Assembly: GCA_016704535.1 (NCBI GenBank)
Contig: JADIZZ010000004.1
Span: forward strand, 310,001-374,000
Length of the DNA: 64,000 nt
From: Betaproteobacteria bacterium
GTDB lineage: Bacteria; Pseudomonadota; Gammaproteobacteria; Burkholderiales; Burkholderiaceae_C
Direction: 5' to 3'
The notes under the pieces are model-generated. The model saw only the letters and a list, made by a program, of their open reading frames with translations. It made no database searches and was not told where the DNA came from. Below are positions 1-11,009 of the stretch, one piece after another; positions within the stretch are counted from its first letter, which is position 1, and the number at the start of each line of letters is the position of its first letter. A program made the translations under genes and the position numbers.

Positions 1-383
1 GCCGTGTGCTCGCGGCCGTCGACCTCGAGGCCGAGCGGAGCACGCCGTCGCGGGCTCAGCAGATCAAGCAGTCCGTGCTGGACGCCTGCCGTGTGCGCTA
101 CCTGCGCTGTGGCCCGGACAAGCTGCCGTCGGCAGCGGTACTGCAGAACCTGCTGCCGCTGCCCGCGCTGACGGCGCGCATGGCCTCGGTGCCGCTGCCA
201 ATGGCCCATTCGCGCGAGCGCCTGACCAGCACGGTGAGGTCGCGCCGCCAGGAACGCACCAACCTCTGGCAGGACAGCACCTTTGCCGACTCGCGCTACA
301 GCTCGCTGCTGCCGCCGCTGGACCTGGGCGAAGACGCGGGCAATGCGCCGGGCAGCAGCCGGCCGTTTCCGCTGAAGCATTGA
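1..383 (+). CDS. C-terminal part of a DUF2726-like protein (partial)
   Basis: The frame is open to the left edge and ends at TGA 381-383, so this is the 3' part of a gene that starts outside the window. The first ~50 visible residues (AAVDLE, QIKQSVLDACRVRYLRC, LPS) resemble the end of the DUF2726 fold, a restriction-endonuclease-like domain of unknown role. The tail is low-complexity and ends in an RRQERTNLWQDS-type segment. The stop codon directly abuts the GTG start of the next gene, so the two are probably co-transcribed. The family call rests on pattern memory only. The function is unknown. Confidence 0.5.
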   Translation, partial: RVLAAVDLEAERSTPSRAQQIKQSVLDACRVRYLRCGPDKLPSAAVLQNLLPLPALTARMASVPLPMAHSRERLTSTVRSRRQERTNLWQDSTFADSRYSSLLPPLDLGEDAGNAPGSSRPFPLKH

Positions 384-1484
384 GTGGACTACGCCGACCT
401 GGACCCTCAGCAGGTTCTGGATGCGCTCGACGCCGTGGGCCTGCGAGGCGACGGTCGCGTGCTTCAGCTGAATTCCTACGAGAACCGCGTCTTCCAGGTC
501 TTCCTCGAAGAGCCCTGTCAAGGCCACGCCGCGGTGGTGGCCAAGTTCTACCGCCCCGGGCGCTGGAGCGACGCGCAGATCCTCGAGGAACATGCCTTCG
601 CGCTGGAACTGGCTGCGGCCGAGGTGCCGGTGGTTCCGCCGCTGGTGCTGGGCACCGCTGCACCCGGCGTGCAGCTGCTCGGCACGCCGCCGACGCTGGC
701 CTGCGGCTTCGGCCACCGCTACACCGTGGCTGCGCGCTGCGCCGGCCGCGAGCCTGAGCTGGAGGACCCGGCGGCGCTGCGCCAGCTCGGCCGCTTCATC
801 GGTCGGCTGCACGAAGTCGGCCGCCAGCGGCCCTTCCAGCACCGTCATCACCTCGACCCACGCGCCGACGGCCAGCGCGCGATGCAGTTGCTGCTGGACG
901 GCGGCTTCGTGCCCGACACCGAACGCACGGCCTGGGAACCGGCCTGCGCGCGCGCGCTGGACGCGGTAAACACCGCCTTCGAGACCCACTTCTCGGCAAG
1001 CGCACCGCTGATCACACTGCGCCTGCACGGCGACTGCCACCTGGGCAACGTGCTCTGGCGCGACGGCGCGCCGCACATGGTCGACCTCGACGACGCCATG
1101 CAGGGCCCGGCCGTGCAGGACCTGTGGATGCTGGTCTCGGGCGACTACCGCACCATGGCGCAGCAGCTCGACACCCTGCTGGAAGGCTACGAACAGTTCA
1201 GCGCCTTCGACGACCGCGAACGGGCCTTGATCGAGCCGCTGCGCACGCTGCGCATGGTGCGCCACAGCGCCTGGCTGGCGGCGCGCTGGGGCGACCCCAC
1301 CTTCCCGCTGAACTTCCCCTTCTTCGGCACCGCCGCCTACTGGAACCAGCAGACGGCGCAGTTGCGCGAACAGCTGGAGGCGATGGCCGCGACCGCCGCC
1401 GTGGCCGGCGTCACCGCGCCACGCCAGCGCTGGGCCAACGACGACGGCGAGGACGTGAACTTCGACGGTGACGGCTTTGCCTGA
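384..1484 (+). CDS. srkA: Stress-response serine/threonine protein kinase SrkA (YihE/RdoA family)
   Basis: A 366-residue aminoglycoside-phosphotransferase-fold kinase. The YihE hallmark LNSYENRVFQV lies near residue 28, an ATP-binding lysine in VAKFYRPGRW follows, the catalytic loop is HGDCHLGNVLW, and the metal-binding segment is MVDLDDAMQGPAVQDLW. In enterobacteria SrkA counters programmed death after envelope or oxidative stress by phosphorylating proteins. The GTG start at 384 follows the upstream TGA without a gap, which fits translational coupling. The length is close to the family norm, slightly extended at the C-terminus by an acidic tail. It converges on htpG, leaving only ~30 nt between the two stops. 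Confidence 0.9.
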   Translation: MDYADLDPQQVLDALDAVGLRGDGRVLQLNSYENRVFQVFLEEPCQGHAAVVAKFYRPGRWSDAQILEEHAFALELAAAEVPVVPPLVLGTAAPGVQLLGTPPTLACGFGHRYTVAARCAGREPELEDPAALRQLGRFIGRLHEVGRQRPFQHRHHLDPRADGQRAMQLLLDGGFVPDTERTAWEPACARALDAVNTAFETHFSASAPLITLRLHGDCHLGNVLWRDGAPHMVDLDDAMQGPAVQDLWMLVSGDYRTMAQQLDTLLEGYEQFSAFDDRERALIEPLRTLRMVRHSAWLAARWGDPTFPLNFPFFGTAAYWNQQTAQLREQLEAMAATAAVAGVTAPRQRWANDDGEDVNFDGDGFA

Positions 1485-1494
1485 AGCCGCCCCG

Positions 1495-1511
1495 TCGGGC
1501 ACGTCGCCCGA
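1495..1511. terminator. Small hairpin between convergent srkA and htpG
   Basis: TCGGGC (1495-1500) and GCCCGA (1506-1511) form a 6-bp perfect stem with a 5-nt loop in the 32-nt gap between two convergent stop codons. No clear U-tract follows on either strand. It could be a weak bidirectional terminator, or chance in GC-rich DNA. Confidence 0.25.
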
Positions 1512-1516
1512 GCCGG

Positions 1517-3394
<1,878 letters not shown>

Positions 3395-3481
3395 GGTCGT
3401 TCTGGTGGCGTGTGAATGCAAAGGAAGGAGCGGCCGGGCAGCCGCATACAACGGATGATCTTTGGGGCGCCCGGCGCCGTT

Positions 3482-4345
3482 TCAAGGGGCCGGATTCTGC
3501 ATCCGCAGCCGGCGCGCGGCTTCCTCGGCGCGCGCGTCGTCGATCTCGCGCACCACGCTGCCCAGATCCACCGGGCCTGCGGGGCCGGCATGACGGCCGG
3601 TCAGCACGCTGTCGGTGCGCAGCAGGCCCTTCTCGTACAGCGCCCAGATCTCGGGGCCGTACTGCGTGGCCAGCAACGGCGGCGCGTAGCGGCCGAAGTA
3701 GTCGCGCAGGTTGTTCACGTCGCGCAACAGCATGCGCTGGGCGTGGTTGTTGCCGGCGGCGTCCACGGCCTGGGGCAGGTCGATGATCACCGGCCAGGGC
3801 TGGCCATCGTGGGTACCGAGCAGGATGTTGAACTCCGACAGGTCCCCGTGCACGACACCGGCGCACAGCATGCGCAGCACTTCCACCAGCAACGTGGCGT
3901 GGTGCGCGGTGGCCTCCTCGGCCGTGAAGTCGACGTCGTTCAGGCGCGGCGCGGCTTCGCCGTCGGCGTTGGTGACGAGCTCCATCAGCAGCACACCTTC
4001 GTGGAAGTTGTGCGGCTTGGGCACCCGCACGCCCGCGGCGGCCAGGCGGTAGAGCGCATCCACTTCCGCGTTCTGCCAGGCCGCTTCCTGCGATTCACGG
4101 CCGAACCTGGTGCCCTTGGCCATCGCACGCGCCTGGCGGCTGTTCTTGACCTTGCGGTTCTCGGTGTAGTCCACGGCCTGGCGGAAGCTGCGGTTGTTGG
4201 CTTCCTTGTAGACCTTGGCGCACAGCACCTCGTCACCGCGGCGCACCACGAAGACGGACGCCTCCTTGCCGCTCATCAGCTGGCGCAGCACGGCGTCGAT
4301 CAGGCCTTCGTCGATCAGCGCCTGCAGGCGTTTGGGGGCTTTCAT
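3482..4345 (-). CDS. RIO1-family serine protein kinase
   Basis: A 287-residue RIO-type atypical kinase. It has the P-loop-like SGKEASVF, lysine motif CAKVYK, catalytic loop HGDLSEFNIL and metal loop IIDLPQAVD. RIO kinases lack the activation loop of classical kinases. Bacterial members resemble the Pseudomonas PA4780-type kinase and have few known substrates. All key residues look intact, so it should be active. It lies in the minus-strand direction downstream of a Bug receptor gene (18-nt gap), which may be only chance co-orientation. The substrate is unknown. Confidence 0.88.
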   Translation of the reverse strand: MKAPKRLQALIDEGLIDAVLRQLMSGKEASVFVVRRGDEVLCAKVYKEANNRSFRQAVDYTENRKVKNSRQARAMAKGTRFGRESQEAAWQNAEVDALYRLAAAGVRVPKPHNFHEGVLLMELVTNADGEAAPRLNDVDFTAEEATAHHATLLVEVLRMLCAGVVHGDLSEFNILLGTHDGQPWPVIIDLPQAVDAAGNNHAQRMLLRDVNNLRDYFGRYAPPLLATQYGPEIWALYEKGLLRTDSVLTGRHAGPAGPVDLGSVVREIDDARAEEAARRLRMQNPAP

Positions 4346-4363
4346 CGCCCGATTCTGGGGGTT

Positions 4364-5323
4364 TCAGTCCGCGCGCACGTTGCCGGCCTTCACGACCTCG
4401 GCCCAGCGCGGGATCTCGCTCGCGATCAGCTGGCCGAAGGCCTGCGGCGTGGTGGGCGTCGGCACGGCGCCCTCCACCGCGAGTTGCTGCGCCACCTCGG
4501 GCAGCGCCAGCGCCTTGTTGATCTCGGCATTCAGCCGTGCCACGACCGCCGCCGGCGTACCGGAAGGGGCGACGACGCCGTACCACTGGTCGGCCTCGAA
4601 GCCGGGGTAGCCGCTCTCGGCGACGGTAGGCACGTCGGGCAGCGCGGCGATGCGCTGCGGGCTGCTGACGGCCAGTGCCCGCAGCCGGCCGCTGCGCACA
4701 TGCGGCAGCACGGCCGGCGCACCGGTGAAGGTGGCATCGACCTGGCCGGCGATGAGGTCGGTGACCGAAGGCGCGGTGCCGCGGTAGGGGATGTGCAGCG
4801 CGAAGATCTTCGCGCGCAGCTTCAGGTATTCGAAAGTGATGTGCGCTGCGCTGCCGTTGCCGCCGGACGAGAAGCTCAGGCGCCCGGGCTGGGCGCGGGC
4901 CAGATCGATGAACTGCTTGAAGGTCTTCGCCGGCGACGCCGCGGGCACCACCAGCACGTTGGGCACACGCGCCACCCAGGCCACGGGCACGAAGCTCTTC
5001 AGCGGGTCGTAGGCCAGCTTCGGGTAGATGGCGGGGTTGACGGCCAGCGTGCCGATGTGGCCCATCAGCAGGGTGTTGCCGTCGGGCTCGGCCTTGGCCG
5101 CTTCTCCGGCACCCAGCGAGCCGCCGGCACCCGGCTTGTTCTCGACGATCACGTTCTGGCCCATGGCGACCGCCAGCTTCGGGGCGAGTGCGCGGGCCAG
5201 GATGTCGGTGCTGCCGCCAGGCGTGAAGGGCACGATGAGGCGAATGTTGCGCGCGGACTGCGCCCACGCTGGCAGGGCCAGCGTGCCACCGAAGGCCGAA
5301 AGGAGGAAGGGGCGACGTTGCAT
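4364..5323 (-). CDS. Bug-family tripartite tricarboxylate transporter substrate-binding protein
   Basis: A 319-residue periplasmic receptor of the TctC/Bug family. The start is ATG 5323, which gives MQRRPFLL, a hydrophobic core and an AWAQ cleavage site. An upstream open extension of 71 codons looks non-coding. Family markers seen are VPFTPGGSTDILAR, VENKPGAGG, NPAIYPKLAYDP and PDVPTVAESGYPGFE. Bug proteins bind carboxylates or aromatic acids and pass them to TctA/TctB membrane partners. No tctA or tctB is in the window, so this is an orphan receptor. It lies just downstream of a D-2-hydroxyacid dehydrogenase and is the second Bug gene in the same string. The ligand is unknown. Confidence 0.93.
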   Translation of the reverse strand: MQRRPFLLSAFGGTLALPAWAQSARNIRLIVPFTPGGSTDILARALAPKLAVAMGQNVIVENKPGAGGSLGAGEAAKAEPDGNTLLMGHIGTLAVNPAIYPKLAYDPLKSFVPVAWVARVPNVLVVPAASPAKTFKQFIDLARAQPGRLSFSSGGNGSAAHITFEYLKLRAKIFALHIPYRGTAPSVTDLIAGQVDATFTGAPAVLPHVRSGRLRALAVSSPQRIAALPDVPTVAESGYPGFEADQWYGVVAPSGTPAAVVARLNAEINKALALPEVAQQLAVEGAVPTPTTPQAFGQLIASEIPRWAEVVKAGNVRAD

Positions 5324-5381
5324 CAGTGGATATCCTGTAAAGGTGGGGCGCGTTATGCCGCCATCGTAGGTCCAGTGGCGT

Positions 5382-6383
5382 TCAAGCCACCGCGTGCGCC
5401 AGCGCCTCGCAGCGCAGCCAGCGGCCCAGGTTGTCGGCGAAGATGGCTGCCACGCGCGCTGCGTGGCCAGCAGACTGCCCGGCGCTGTGCGGCGTGACGA
5501 TGACGCCGGGGTGACCCCACAGCGGTGACGCTGCATCCAGCGGTTCGTGCTCGAAGACGTCGAGGTAGGCGCCGGCCAAGTGGCCCGACTGCAGCGCGGC
5601 CGTCAGCGCCGCTTCCACCACCACCTCGCCGCGCGCGACGTTGATGAGGTGGGCGCCGGCCGGCAGAAGCGCCAGCGCGGCGGCGTCGACGAGGCCACGC
5701 GTCTCTGCCGTCAGCGGGCAGGCCAGCAGCAGCCAGTCGGCGCGCGGCAGCACGGTGTGCAACTGGTCGTGGCTGACCGTCTCCACGCCGGGCGCGGCAG
5801 GCGCGGCGCTGCGGCGCACCACGATCACCTTCATGCCCAGCAGCGCCAGGTGGGGCTGCAGCGCCTGTGCAATCGGCCCCCACCCCACCAGAACGAGGGT
5901 CTGGCCGAAGAGGTCGGGCGGCAGCGGGCCCGCGCCCACCAGCGGCGCCCAGCGGCGTTCGTGCTGCGCCGCGATGAGCTGCGGAAATCGCCGCGACAGC
6001 GCCAGCAGCCCGGCCAACGCCGTGGCCGCCACCACGCCGGCGTTGGCGCCCGAGGCTGTGGTCACCGCCACGCCGCGTGCACGCAGCTCGGGATAGATCG
6101 GCCGATCGGCGCCAGCACTGTGCGCCTGCACCCAGGCGAGATCGGGCGAAGCGCGAAGAACCGCATAGCAGGCCGACAGCGCCTCCAGCGGCTGATGCTT
6201 GGTCGACAGCCCGGTGATGTCGCGCGAGATGAAGGCCGCATGCACCGGCTGCGGCGCGCCGGCATCCTGCTCGTCGAGGAGCAGCCACTGCACCGCATGC
6301 CCGGCTGCGGCGGCGTCGAGCAGCTCGCGATGGCTTTCGCGCGTGGCGCGCGAGACCAGCACGCGGTGCGGGCCGTCGTTCAT
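5382..6383 (-). CDS. D-isomer-specific 2-hydroxyacid dehydrogenase (NAD-binding)
   Basis: A 333-residue protein of the D-2-hydroxyacid dehydrogenase superfamily, which reduces 2-keto acids to D-2-hydroxy acids or the reverse with NAD(P)H. The Rossmann segment LVGWGPIAQAL departs from the usual GxGxxG. NVARGEVVVEAAL follows, and the acid/base His lies in TPHSAGQSAG. ATG 6383 (MNDGPHRVLV) is preferred over a proline-rich extension to 6431, which would overlap the preceding gene. It sits between two Bug receptor genes, suggesting that it acts on an imported hydroxy- or keto-acid. The exact substrate cannot be read from sequence. Confidence 0.85.
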   Translation of the reverse strand: MNDGPHRVLVSRATRESHRELLDAAAAGHAVQWLLLDEQDAGAPQPVHAAFISRDITGLSTKHQPLEALSACYAVLRASPDLAWVQAHSAGADRPIYPELRARGVAVTTASGANAGVVAATALAGLLALSRRFPQLIAAQHERRWAPLVGAGPLPPDLFGQTLVLVGWGPIAQALQPHLALLGMKVIVVRRSAAPAAPGVETVSHDQLHTVLPRADWLLLACPLTAETRGLVDAAALALLPAGAHLINVARGEVVVEAALTAALQSGHLAGAYLDVFEHEPLDAASPLWGHPGVIVTPHSAGQSAGHAARVAAIFADNLGRWLRCEALAHAVA

Positions 6384-6414
6384 CCGGGGCGGCGGCACGG
6401 CAGGCGGCACGATC

Positions 6415-7383
6415 TTAATCGGCGGTGGCACCCGACTCGCGCACGACCACGCGCCACTTCTCGAATTCGCGCTGCGTGAACGCTGCGAACTGCGCCGGCG
6501 TGCCGCCCACGGGGTCGGCGCCTTCCTTGATCAGCGCGGCTTCCATCGCCGGCACCGCGATGATCTCGTTGACGGCCTTGTTCAGCGTCGCCACCACTTC
6601 GGCCGGCGTGCCCTTGGGTGCGAAGAAGCCGAACCACGAGCCGGCTTCGAAGCCGGGGTAGCCGCGTTCGGCCACCGTCGGCACGTCGGGCATCGAACGT
6701 GAACGCTTGACGCTGCTGACGGCCACCGCGCGCAGCGCGCCACTGTCGATGTGCTGTTTCACCGAGGGGATGGTCGCGAACATGAATTGCACGCGCCCGG
6801 CCAGCAGGTCGCGCAGCGCATCGGCGCCCTTGTACGGCACGTGCACGGCCTCGAAGCCGGCGCGCTTGGCCAGGATGAAGCAGCTCAGGTGGCTGCTGGT
6901 GCCGATGCCGGTGGAGCTGCAGTTCAGCTTGCCCGGGTTGGCCTTGGCGTAGGTGACGAACTCGTCGAAGGTCCTGGCCGGCACGCTGGGGTGCACGACC
7001 AGCACGTTCGGCACGTCGGCGATTTGCACGATGGGCACCAGCTCGGTCAGCGGGTTGTAGGCCAGCTTGGGGTAGAGCGTGGGGTTGACCGCGATCGGGC
7101 CGACGCTGTTGACGATGAGCGTGTAGCCGTCGGCCGGCGAGCGCACCACCATCTCGGTGCCGGTGTTGCCGCCGGCGCCGGGCTTGTTCTCGATGACGAA
7201 GGGCTGCTTGAGCTTGTCGGCGAGTTCCTGGCCGACCTTGCGCGCCAGGATGTCGGTGGTGCCGCCGGCCGAGAAGGCCACCACCACCTTCACGGGCTTC
7301 GCCGGCCAGGCCTGCGCCAGCGCGCTGCCGGCCAGCGTGGCGCCGGCGATCAGCGCCGCTGCGCCGAAGATGAGCTTGTTCAT
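6415..7383 (-). CDS. Bug-family tripartite tricarboxylate transporter substrate-binding protein
   Basis: A 322-residue periplasmic receptor paralogous to the one at 4364-5323. A clear Sec signal peptide starts MNKLIFGAAAL and ends near SALAQ. VVAFSAGGTTDILARK, ENKPGAGGNTGTE, NPTLYPKLAYNP and MPDVPTVAERGYPG are typical of Bug proteins. It follows the class II aldolase by ~60 nt on the same strand, so it probably belongs to the tcuA-tcuB operon. In enterobacterial tcu loci the transporter is the MFS protein TcuC. Here Bug receptors take that place in the gene order, while the membrane subunits must be encoded elsewhere. Confidence 0.93.
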   Translation of the reverse strand: MNKLIFGAAALIAGATLAGSALAQAWPAKPVKVVVAFSAGGTTDILARKVGQELADKLKQPFVIENKPGAGGNTGTEMVVRSPADGYTLIVNSVGPIAVNPTLYPKLAYNPLTELVPIVQIADVPNVLVVHPSVPARTFDEFVTYAKANPGKLNCSSTGIGTSSHLSCFILAKRAGFEAVHVPYKGADALRDLLAGRVQFMFATIPSVKQHIDSGALRAVAVSSVKRSRSMPDVPTVAERGYPGFEAGSWFGFFAPKGTPAEVVATLNKAVNEIIAVPAMEAALIKEGADPVGGTPAQFAAFTQREFEKWRVVVRESGATAD

Positions 7384-7444
7384 GGGTGTCTCCGTCTGTG
7401 GTGTTGGATGGGGCGGTCGAACGCCGCCTTTCCCTGGGGATGCT

Positions 7445-8230
7445 TCAGCTGCGGTAACTTGGGTCCAGGCGGTCGAGCTTGCGCAGCAGCGCCGGCCATT
7501 CCATCAGGCCGTAGGGCCGGCGCGTGCCGCGCTGGTAGTTGTTCCAGGTGGCTTCCAGCACGGCCTGCGGCGGCTGCACCAGCGGTGTGTTGCAGGCCAT
7601 GGCCGCCAGTTGCGAGTGGCAGGACAGCTCGACGCGGTGCATCCAGTTGAAGGCCTCGCCGATGCTGCGGCCGACCACCAGCGCGCCGTGGTTGCGCAGC
7701 ATCAGCGCGTCGCCCTGGCCCAGGTCCGCGATGAGCGAGACTTTCTCTTCGTCGTTCAGCACCACGCCCTGGTAGTCGTGGTACGCGATCTTCAGGAAAC
7801 GCATCGCCGTCTGCGTGATCGGCAGCAGGCCGCACTCGAGCGCACTCACCGCCATCGACGCCCAGCTGTGGGTGTGGATGACGCAGGCGATTTCGGGCCG
7901 AGCTTCGTGGATGGCGCTGTGGATGACGTACCCCGCACGGTTGACGCCGTAGCCCAGTTCGCCGAAGTCCGGCGAGGCCAGAATTTCGCCAGCCAGGTTC
8001 ACCTTGATCAGGCAGCTGGCGGTGATCTCCTCGTACATCATCCCGTAGGGGTTGATGAGGAAGGCACCGGGCTCGCCGGGCACGTGCGCGCTGATGTGGT
8101 TGGCCATCATGTCGCTCATGCCGTAGATGTCCACCAGCCGGTAGCAGGCGGCGAGGTCGATGCGGGCCTGCCACTCGGCGGGCGTGCAGTGCGGCCGCAT
8201 CGAGGGGATGTCTAGACGTCCGGTCGTCAT
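7445..8230 (-). CDS. Class II aldolase/adducin-family protein
   Basis: A 261-residue zinc-dependent class II aldolase/adducin-domain protein (fuculose-phosphate aldolase fold). The metal ligands appear in CVIHTHSWASMAVS and in LRNHGALVVG. NHISAHVPGEPGAFLINPYGMMYEEI matches the substrate-side loop of the family. The start at ATG 8230 has a good ribosome site (AAGGAGAA, ~6 nt upstream) that lies over the end of tcuB, so translation is coupled. Many proteins of this type outside sugar metabolism have no proven substrate. Its position between tcuB and a Bug receptor suggests retro-aldol cleavage or decarboxylation of a hydroxy-carboxylate intermediate. Confidence 0.85.
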   Translation of the reverse strand: MTTGRLDIPSMRPHCTPAEWQARIDLAACYRLVDIYGMSDMMANHISAHVPGEPGAFLINPYGMMYEEITASCLIKVNLAGEILASPDFGELGYGVNRAGYVIHSAIHEARPEIACVIHTHSWASMAVSALECGLLPITQTAMRFLKIAYHDYQGVVLNDEEKVSLIADLGQGDALMLRNHGALVVGRSIGEAFNWMHRVELSCHSQLAAMACNTPLVQPPQAVLEATWNNYQRGTRRPYGLMEWPALLRKLDRLDPSYRS

Positions 8231-8244
8231 GGTGCGGTTCTCCT

Positions 8245-9408
8245 TCATTCGGAGCCCAGGCGCAGGCGCGTGGGCAGGCGGCGTTCGATGGACCACTTCA
8301 AGAGCGCGGCGCTGCGGTAGACGCCGTGCGCGAACTTGCCGTAGGGCATGGTGGCGAAGAATGCCATCACCGCGCCGAGGTGCAGGCACAGCAGCAGCGG
8401 CATCGCGGCCGTGCCGGCGGCCAAGGCCAGCGCCAGGCCGCTGGCCCCGGTGAGCCCCAGCAGCACAACGAAGCCCAGGTCCATCGGCTTCTGCGCCGCA
8501 ACGACATGTTGCGGGTGGCGCTTCAGGCGCAGGCGCAGCAGGCCCACCGCGCCCAGCACCAGCAGCACGCCGCCCGTGCCGCCCAGCAGCTTGGGCAGGC
8601 TCGTCCAGCCGTAGGGCGCAACCCAACCGAAGACGTAGTGGTAGACCGTGGCCACGCTGGTCGACGCAAAGCACAGCATGAAGCCGTAGAAGGCCGCGTG
8701 GTGCACCGCGCGGCGCTCCTTCGTCCAGCGGTCGTCGGTCTCGTTGCAGCCCTGGCCATGGCCGCCGTCCAGGTACTTCAGCGTTAGCGCGTTCTTCGCC
8801 GCTTCGGCGACCGCCGGCGTCGTCGCCGGACCGGGCGCGCCGCTGCGCCAGAAGCGCGTGACGCCGATGCCCAGGGCCAGCAGCACGAACAGGAAGACTG
8901 GCGCAAACAGATTCACCATCAGCCCGTGCGGGAAGATGCTGTAGAAGCTGCCACCGGCGGGCGGCGCGGCCAGTGAGCCGTTCAACGCCACTGCCAGCGC
9001 CAGGAAGAGCGACAGCCCGCCGGCCAGCGCCAGCGACAGCGTGAGGCCGTTGCGCTGGTAGAGACGCCCGAAGCCGGGCGGCCAGGCGTAGTCGGCATAA
9101 GTCTGCGCACGCACCGTGGCCATGGCCGTGGGCACGCTGACGGCAAATTCGTGCGGCGGTGCGTACTGGCAGGCGTGTAGGCAGGCGCCGCAGCTGTGGC
9201 ACAGGTTGGCCAGGTAGTGCACGTCGGCCTTGCCGAATTCCAGCCGGCGCGTCATCGCCGGGAATACGGCGCAGAAACCTTCGCAGTAACGGCAGGCGTT
9301 GCAGATCTGCATCTGGCGCGCCACCTCGGCCTCGTCGGCCGTGAGCGGCAGCGGGCCGCCAGCGGCCAGCGTCTGGGCGTCGCGCACCAGGGTCTCAAGC
9401 GCCTGCAA
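8245..9408 (-). CDS. tcuB: Tricarballylate utilization protein TcuB (Fe-S membrane electron-transfer subunit)
   Basis: A ~387-residue membrane protein. The N-terminal soluble part carries two 4Fe-4S cysteine clusters (CNACRYCEGFC and CHSCGACLHAC), followed by about six transmembrane segments. TcuB re-oxidises the FADH2 of TcuA and passes electrons to the quinone pool. No ATG is available near the start. TTG 9408 has AGGAG six nt upstream, while TTG 9414 would sit directly on that site, so 9408 is preferred. The gene overlaps the end of tcuA by 14 nt. The C-terminus ends just before the aldolase ribosome site. The family match is strong. Confidence 0.92.
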   Translation of the reverse strand: MQALETLVRDAQTLAAGGPLPLTADEAEVARQMQICNACRYCEGFCAVFPAMTRRLEFGKADVHYLANLCHSCGACLHACQYAPPHEFAVSVPTAMATVRAQTYADYAWPPGFGRLYQRNGLTLSLALAGGLSLFLALAVALNGSLAAPPAGGSFYSIFPHGLMVNLFAPVFLFVLLALGIGVTRFWRSGAPGPATTPAVAEAAKNALTLKYLDGGHGQGCNETDDRWTKERRAVHHAAFYGFMLCFASTSVATVYHYVFGWVAPYGWTSLPKLLGGTGGVLLVLGAVGLLRLRLKRHPQHVVAAQKPMDLGFVVLLGLTGASGLALALAAGTAAMPLLLCLHLGAVMAFFATMPYGKFAHGVYRSAALLKWSIERRLPTRLRLGSE

Positions 9409-10837
9409 GTTCAACTCCTGCGCTTGCCGTGGCCGCCACTGCGGCGGCCTTCACGGCCCGTGCGGCACTGGCCCCGGCAATGCGGCCGAACACCGTGCCT
9501 ATGGTCATGCCCACGCCGGCGGTGTAACCCTGGCCGAGCACGTTGCCCGCCATCACCTCGCCGGCGGCGAAGAGGTTGGCGCTGGGCTGGCCGCCGAAGT
9601 GCACGGCGGCGTGTTCGTCGATCCACAGCCCGAGGTAGGTGAAGGTGACGCCGGGCTTGAGCGTGTAGCCGTAGAAGGGGGCCGTGTCGATGGGCCGCGC
9701 CCAGTGCGTCTTGGCCGGCGTCATGCCTTCGGTGTGGCAGTCGTCGAGCACGGCGTGGTCGAAGGTGCCGACGCGGCATGCGGCGTTGTAGTCGGCCACG
9801 GTCTTCAGGAAGTTGGCGGCACTGTCGCCCGTGAGACCCAGCAGTGCCGCCAGTTCGGGCAGCGTGTCGGCCTGGACGCCCTTGAACACCGGCGGCATGA
9901 AGCGCCCCACGGCCTTGGCGTCGATGACGCAATGCCCCACTTGCCCCGGCTGCTGTGCCACCAGTCGGCCCCAGATGGCGTAGCGCTTGGGCCAGAAGTC
10001 CTCGCCCTCGTCGTAGAAGCGCTGGCCGTTACGGTTGACCATGATGCCCAGGCTGACACAGTCCACCCGCGTGCAGATGCCGCCGTCGTAGAGCGGCGCC
10101 CGCGCATCGATGGCCACCATGTGCGCCTGCGTGGCGTCGCCGATGCTGTCGGCGCCTTGCGCCAGCAGGTCCTTCAGCAGCACACCCATGTTGAAGCGCG
10201 TGCCGCGGACGGCGAACTGGTCGGCCGGCCATTCACCGCGCGCGTTCTGGCCCCAGGCCTCGCGGAGCCATTCGCGGTTGCTCTCGAAACCGCCGCTGGC
10301 CACAACGCACACTTTGGCAGCTATGCGCTCGCCCTGGGCCGTGTGGGCGGCGACGAAACGGTCGCCGTCCAGTTCCAGGCGCGCCACCGGTGTGTCGTAG
10401 CGCACCTGCACGCCCAGTTGATCGGCGCTGCGGTAGTAGGCATTCACCAGCGCCTTGCCGCCACCCATGAAAAACGCGTTCGTGCGGCTCAGGTGCAGCG
10501 TGCCCGACAGCGACGGCTGGAAGTGCACGCCGTGCTGGCGCATCCAGCCACGACAGGTGGCCGATTGGCGGATGACCAGGCGCGTCAACGGCTCGCGGGT
10601 CTTGCCGCCGGTCACCTTCAACAGGTCCTGCCAGAACTCTTCCTCGGGATAGGCCTCCGTCAGCACGTCCTGCGGCGCGTCGTGGCTGCAGCGGATGTTG
10701 CGCGTGTGGATGCTGTTGCCACCGCGCCATTCGCGTGGCGCCGATTCGAGCAGCAGCACCGAGGCCCCGGCCTCGCGCGCCGTCAGCGCAGCACACAGGG
10801 CGGCATTGCCGCCGCCGATGACGAGCACGTCCAGCAT
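9395..10837 (-). CDS. tcuA: FAD-dependent tricarballylate dehydrogenase TcuA
   Basis: A 480-residue flavoprotein related to the fumarate reductase/succinate dehydrogenase flavin subunit. The dinucleotide-binding motif is VIGGGNAALCAALTAREAG at residues ~5-23. GGNSIHTRNIR and the C-terminal FAD segment GEVMAGNVLGQGYTAG match TcuA. It oxidises tricarballylate to cis-aconitate, which can enter the TCA cycle. Start ATG 10837 (MLDVLVIGGG) is chosen over a short upstream extension. It is the first enzyme gene downstream of the LysR gene (~170-nt gap, probably holding the promoter) and is translationally coupled to tcuB. Related substrates such as citrate analogues cannot be excluded. Confidence 0.9.
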   Translation of the reverse strand: MLDVLVIGGGNAALCAALTAREAGASVLLLESAPREWRGGNSIHTRNIRCSHDAPQDVLTEAYPEEEFWQDLLKVTGGKTREPLTRLVIRQSATCRGWMRQHGVHFQPSLSGTLHLSRTNAFFMGGGKALVNAYYRSADQLGVQVRYDTPVARLELDGDRFVAAHTAQGERIAAKVCVVASGGFESNREWLREAWGQNARGEWPADQFAVRGTRFNMGVLLKDLLAQGADSIGDATQAHMVAIDARAPLYDGGICTRVDCVSLGIMVNRNGQRFYDEGEDFWPKRYAIWGRLVAQQPGQVGHCVIDAKAVGRFMPPVFKGVQADTLPELAALLGLTGDSAANFLKTVADYNAACRVGTFDHAVLDDCHTEGMTPAKTHWARPIDTAPFYGYTLKPGVTFTYLGLWIDEHAAVHFGGQPSANLFAAGEVMAGNVLGQGYTAGVGMTIGTVFGRIAGASAARAVKAAAVAATASAGVELAGA

Positions 10838-11009
10838 CAACGACTCCGCGTCACAGTGAGTCAGGCGCAGCCGCGGCAAGCAGGGCACGGCGACGGGGAA
10901 GGGCAGGCGTCATGGCAATCTCCTTATGGGGCAGACCGTGGCAGCACGGCGCGCCGCGGACTCTATGCCGCCTGCGGCCCCACGCGAGAGCCGCGGCGAG
11001 AAGGGCCCT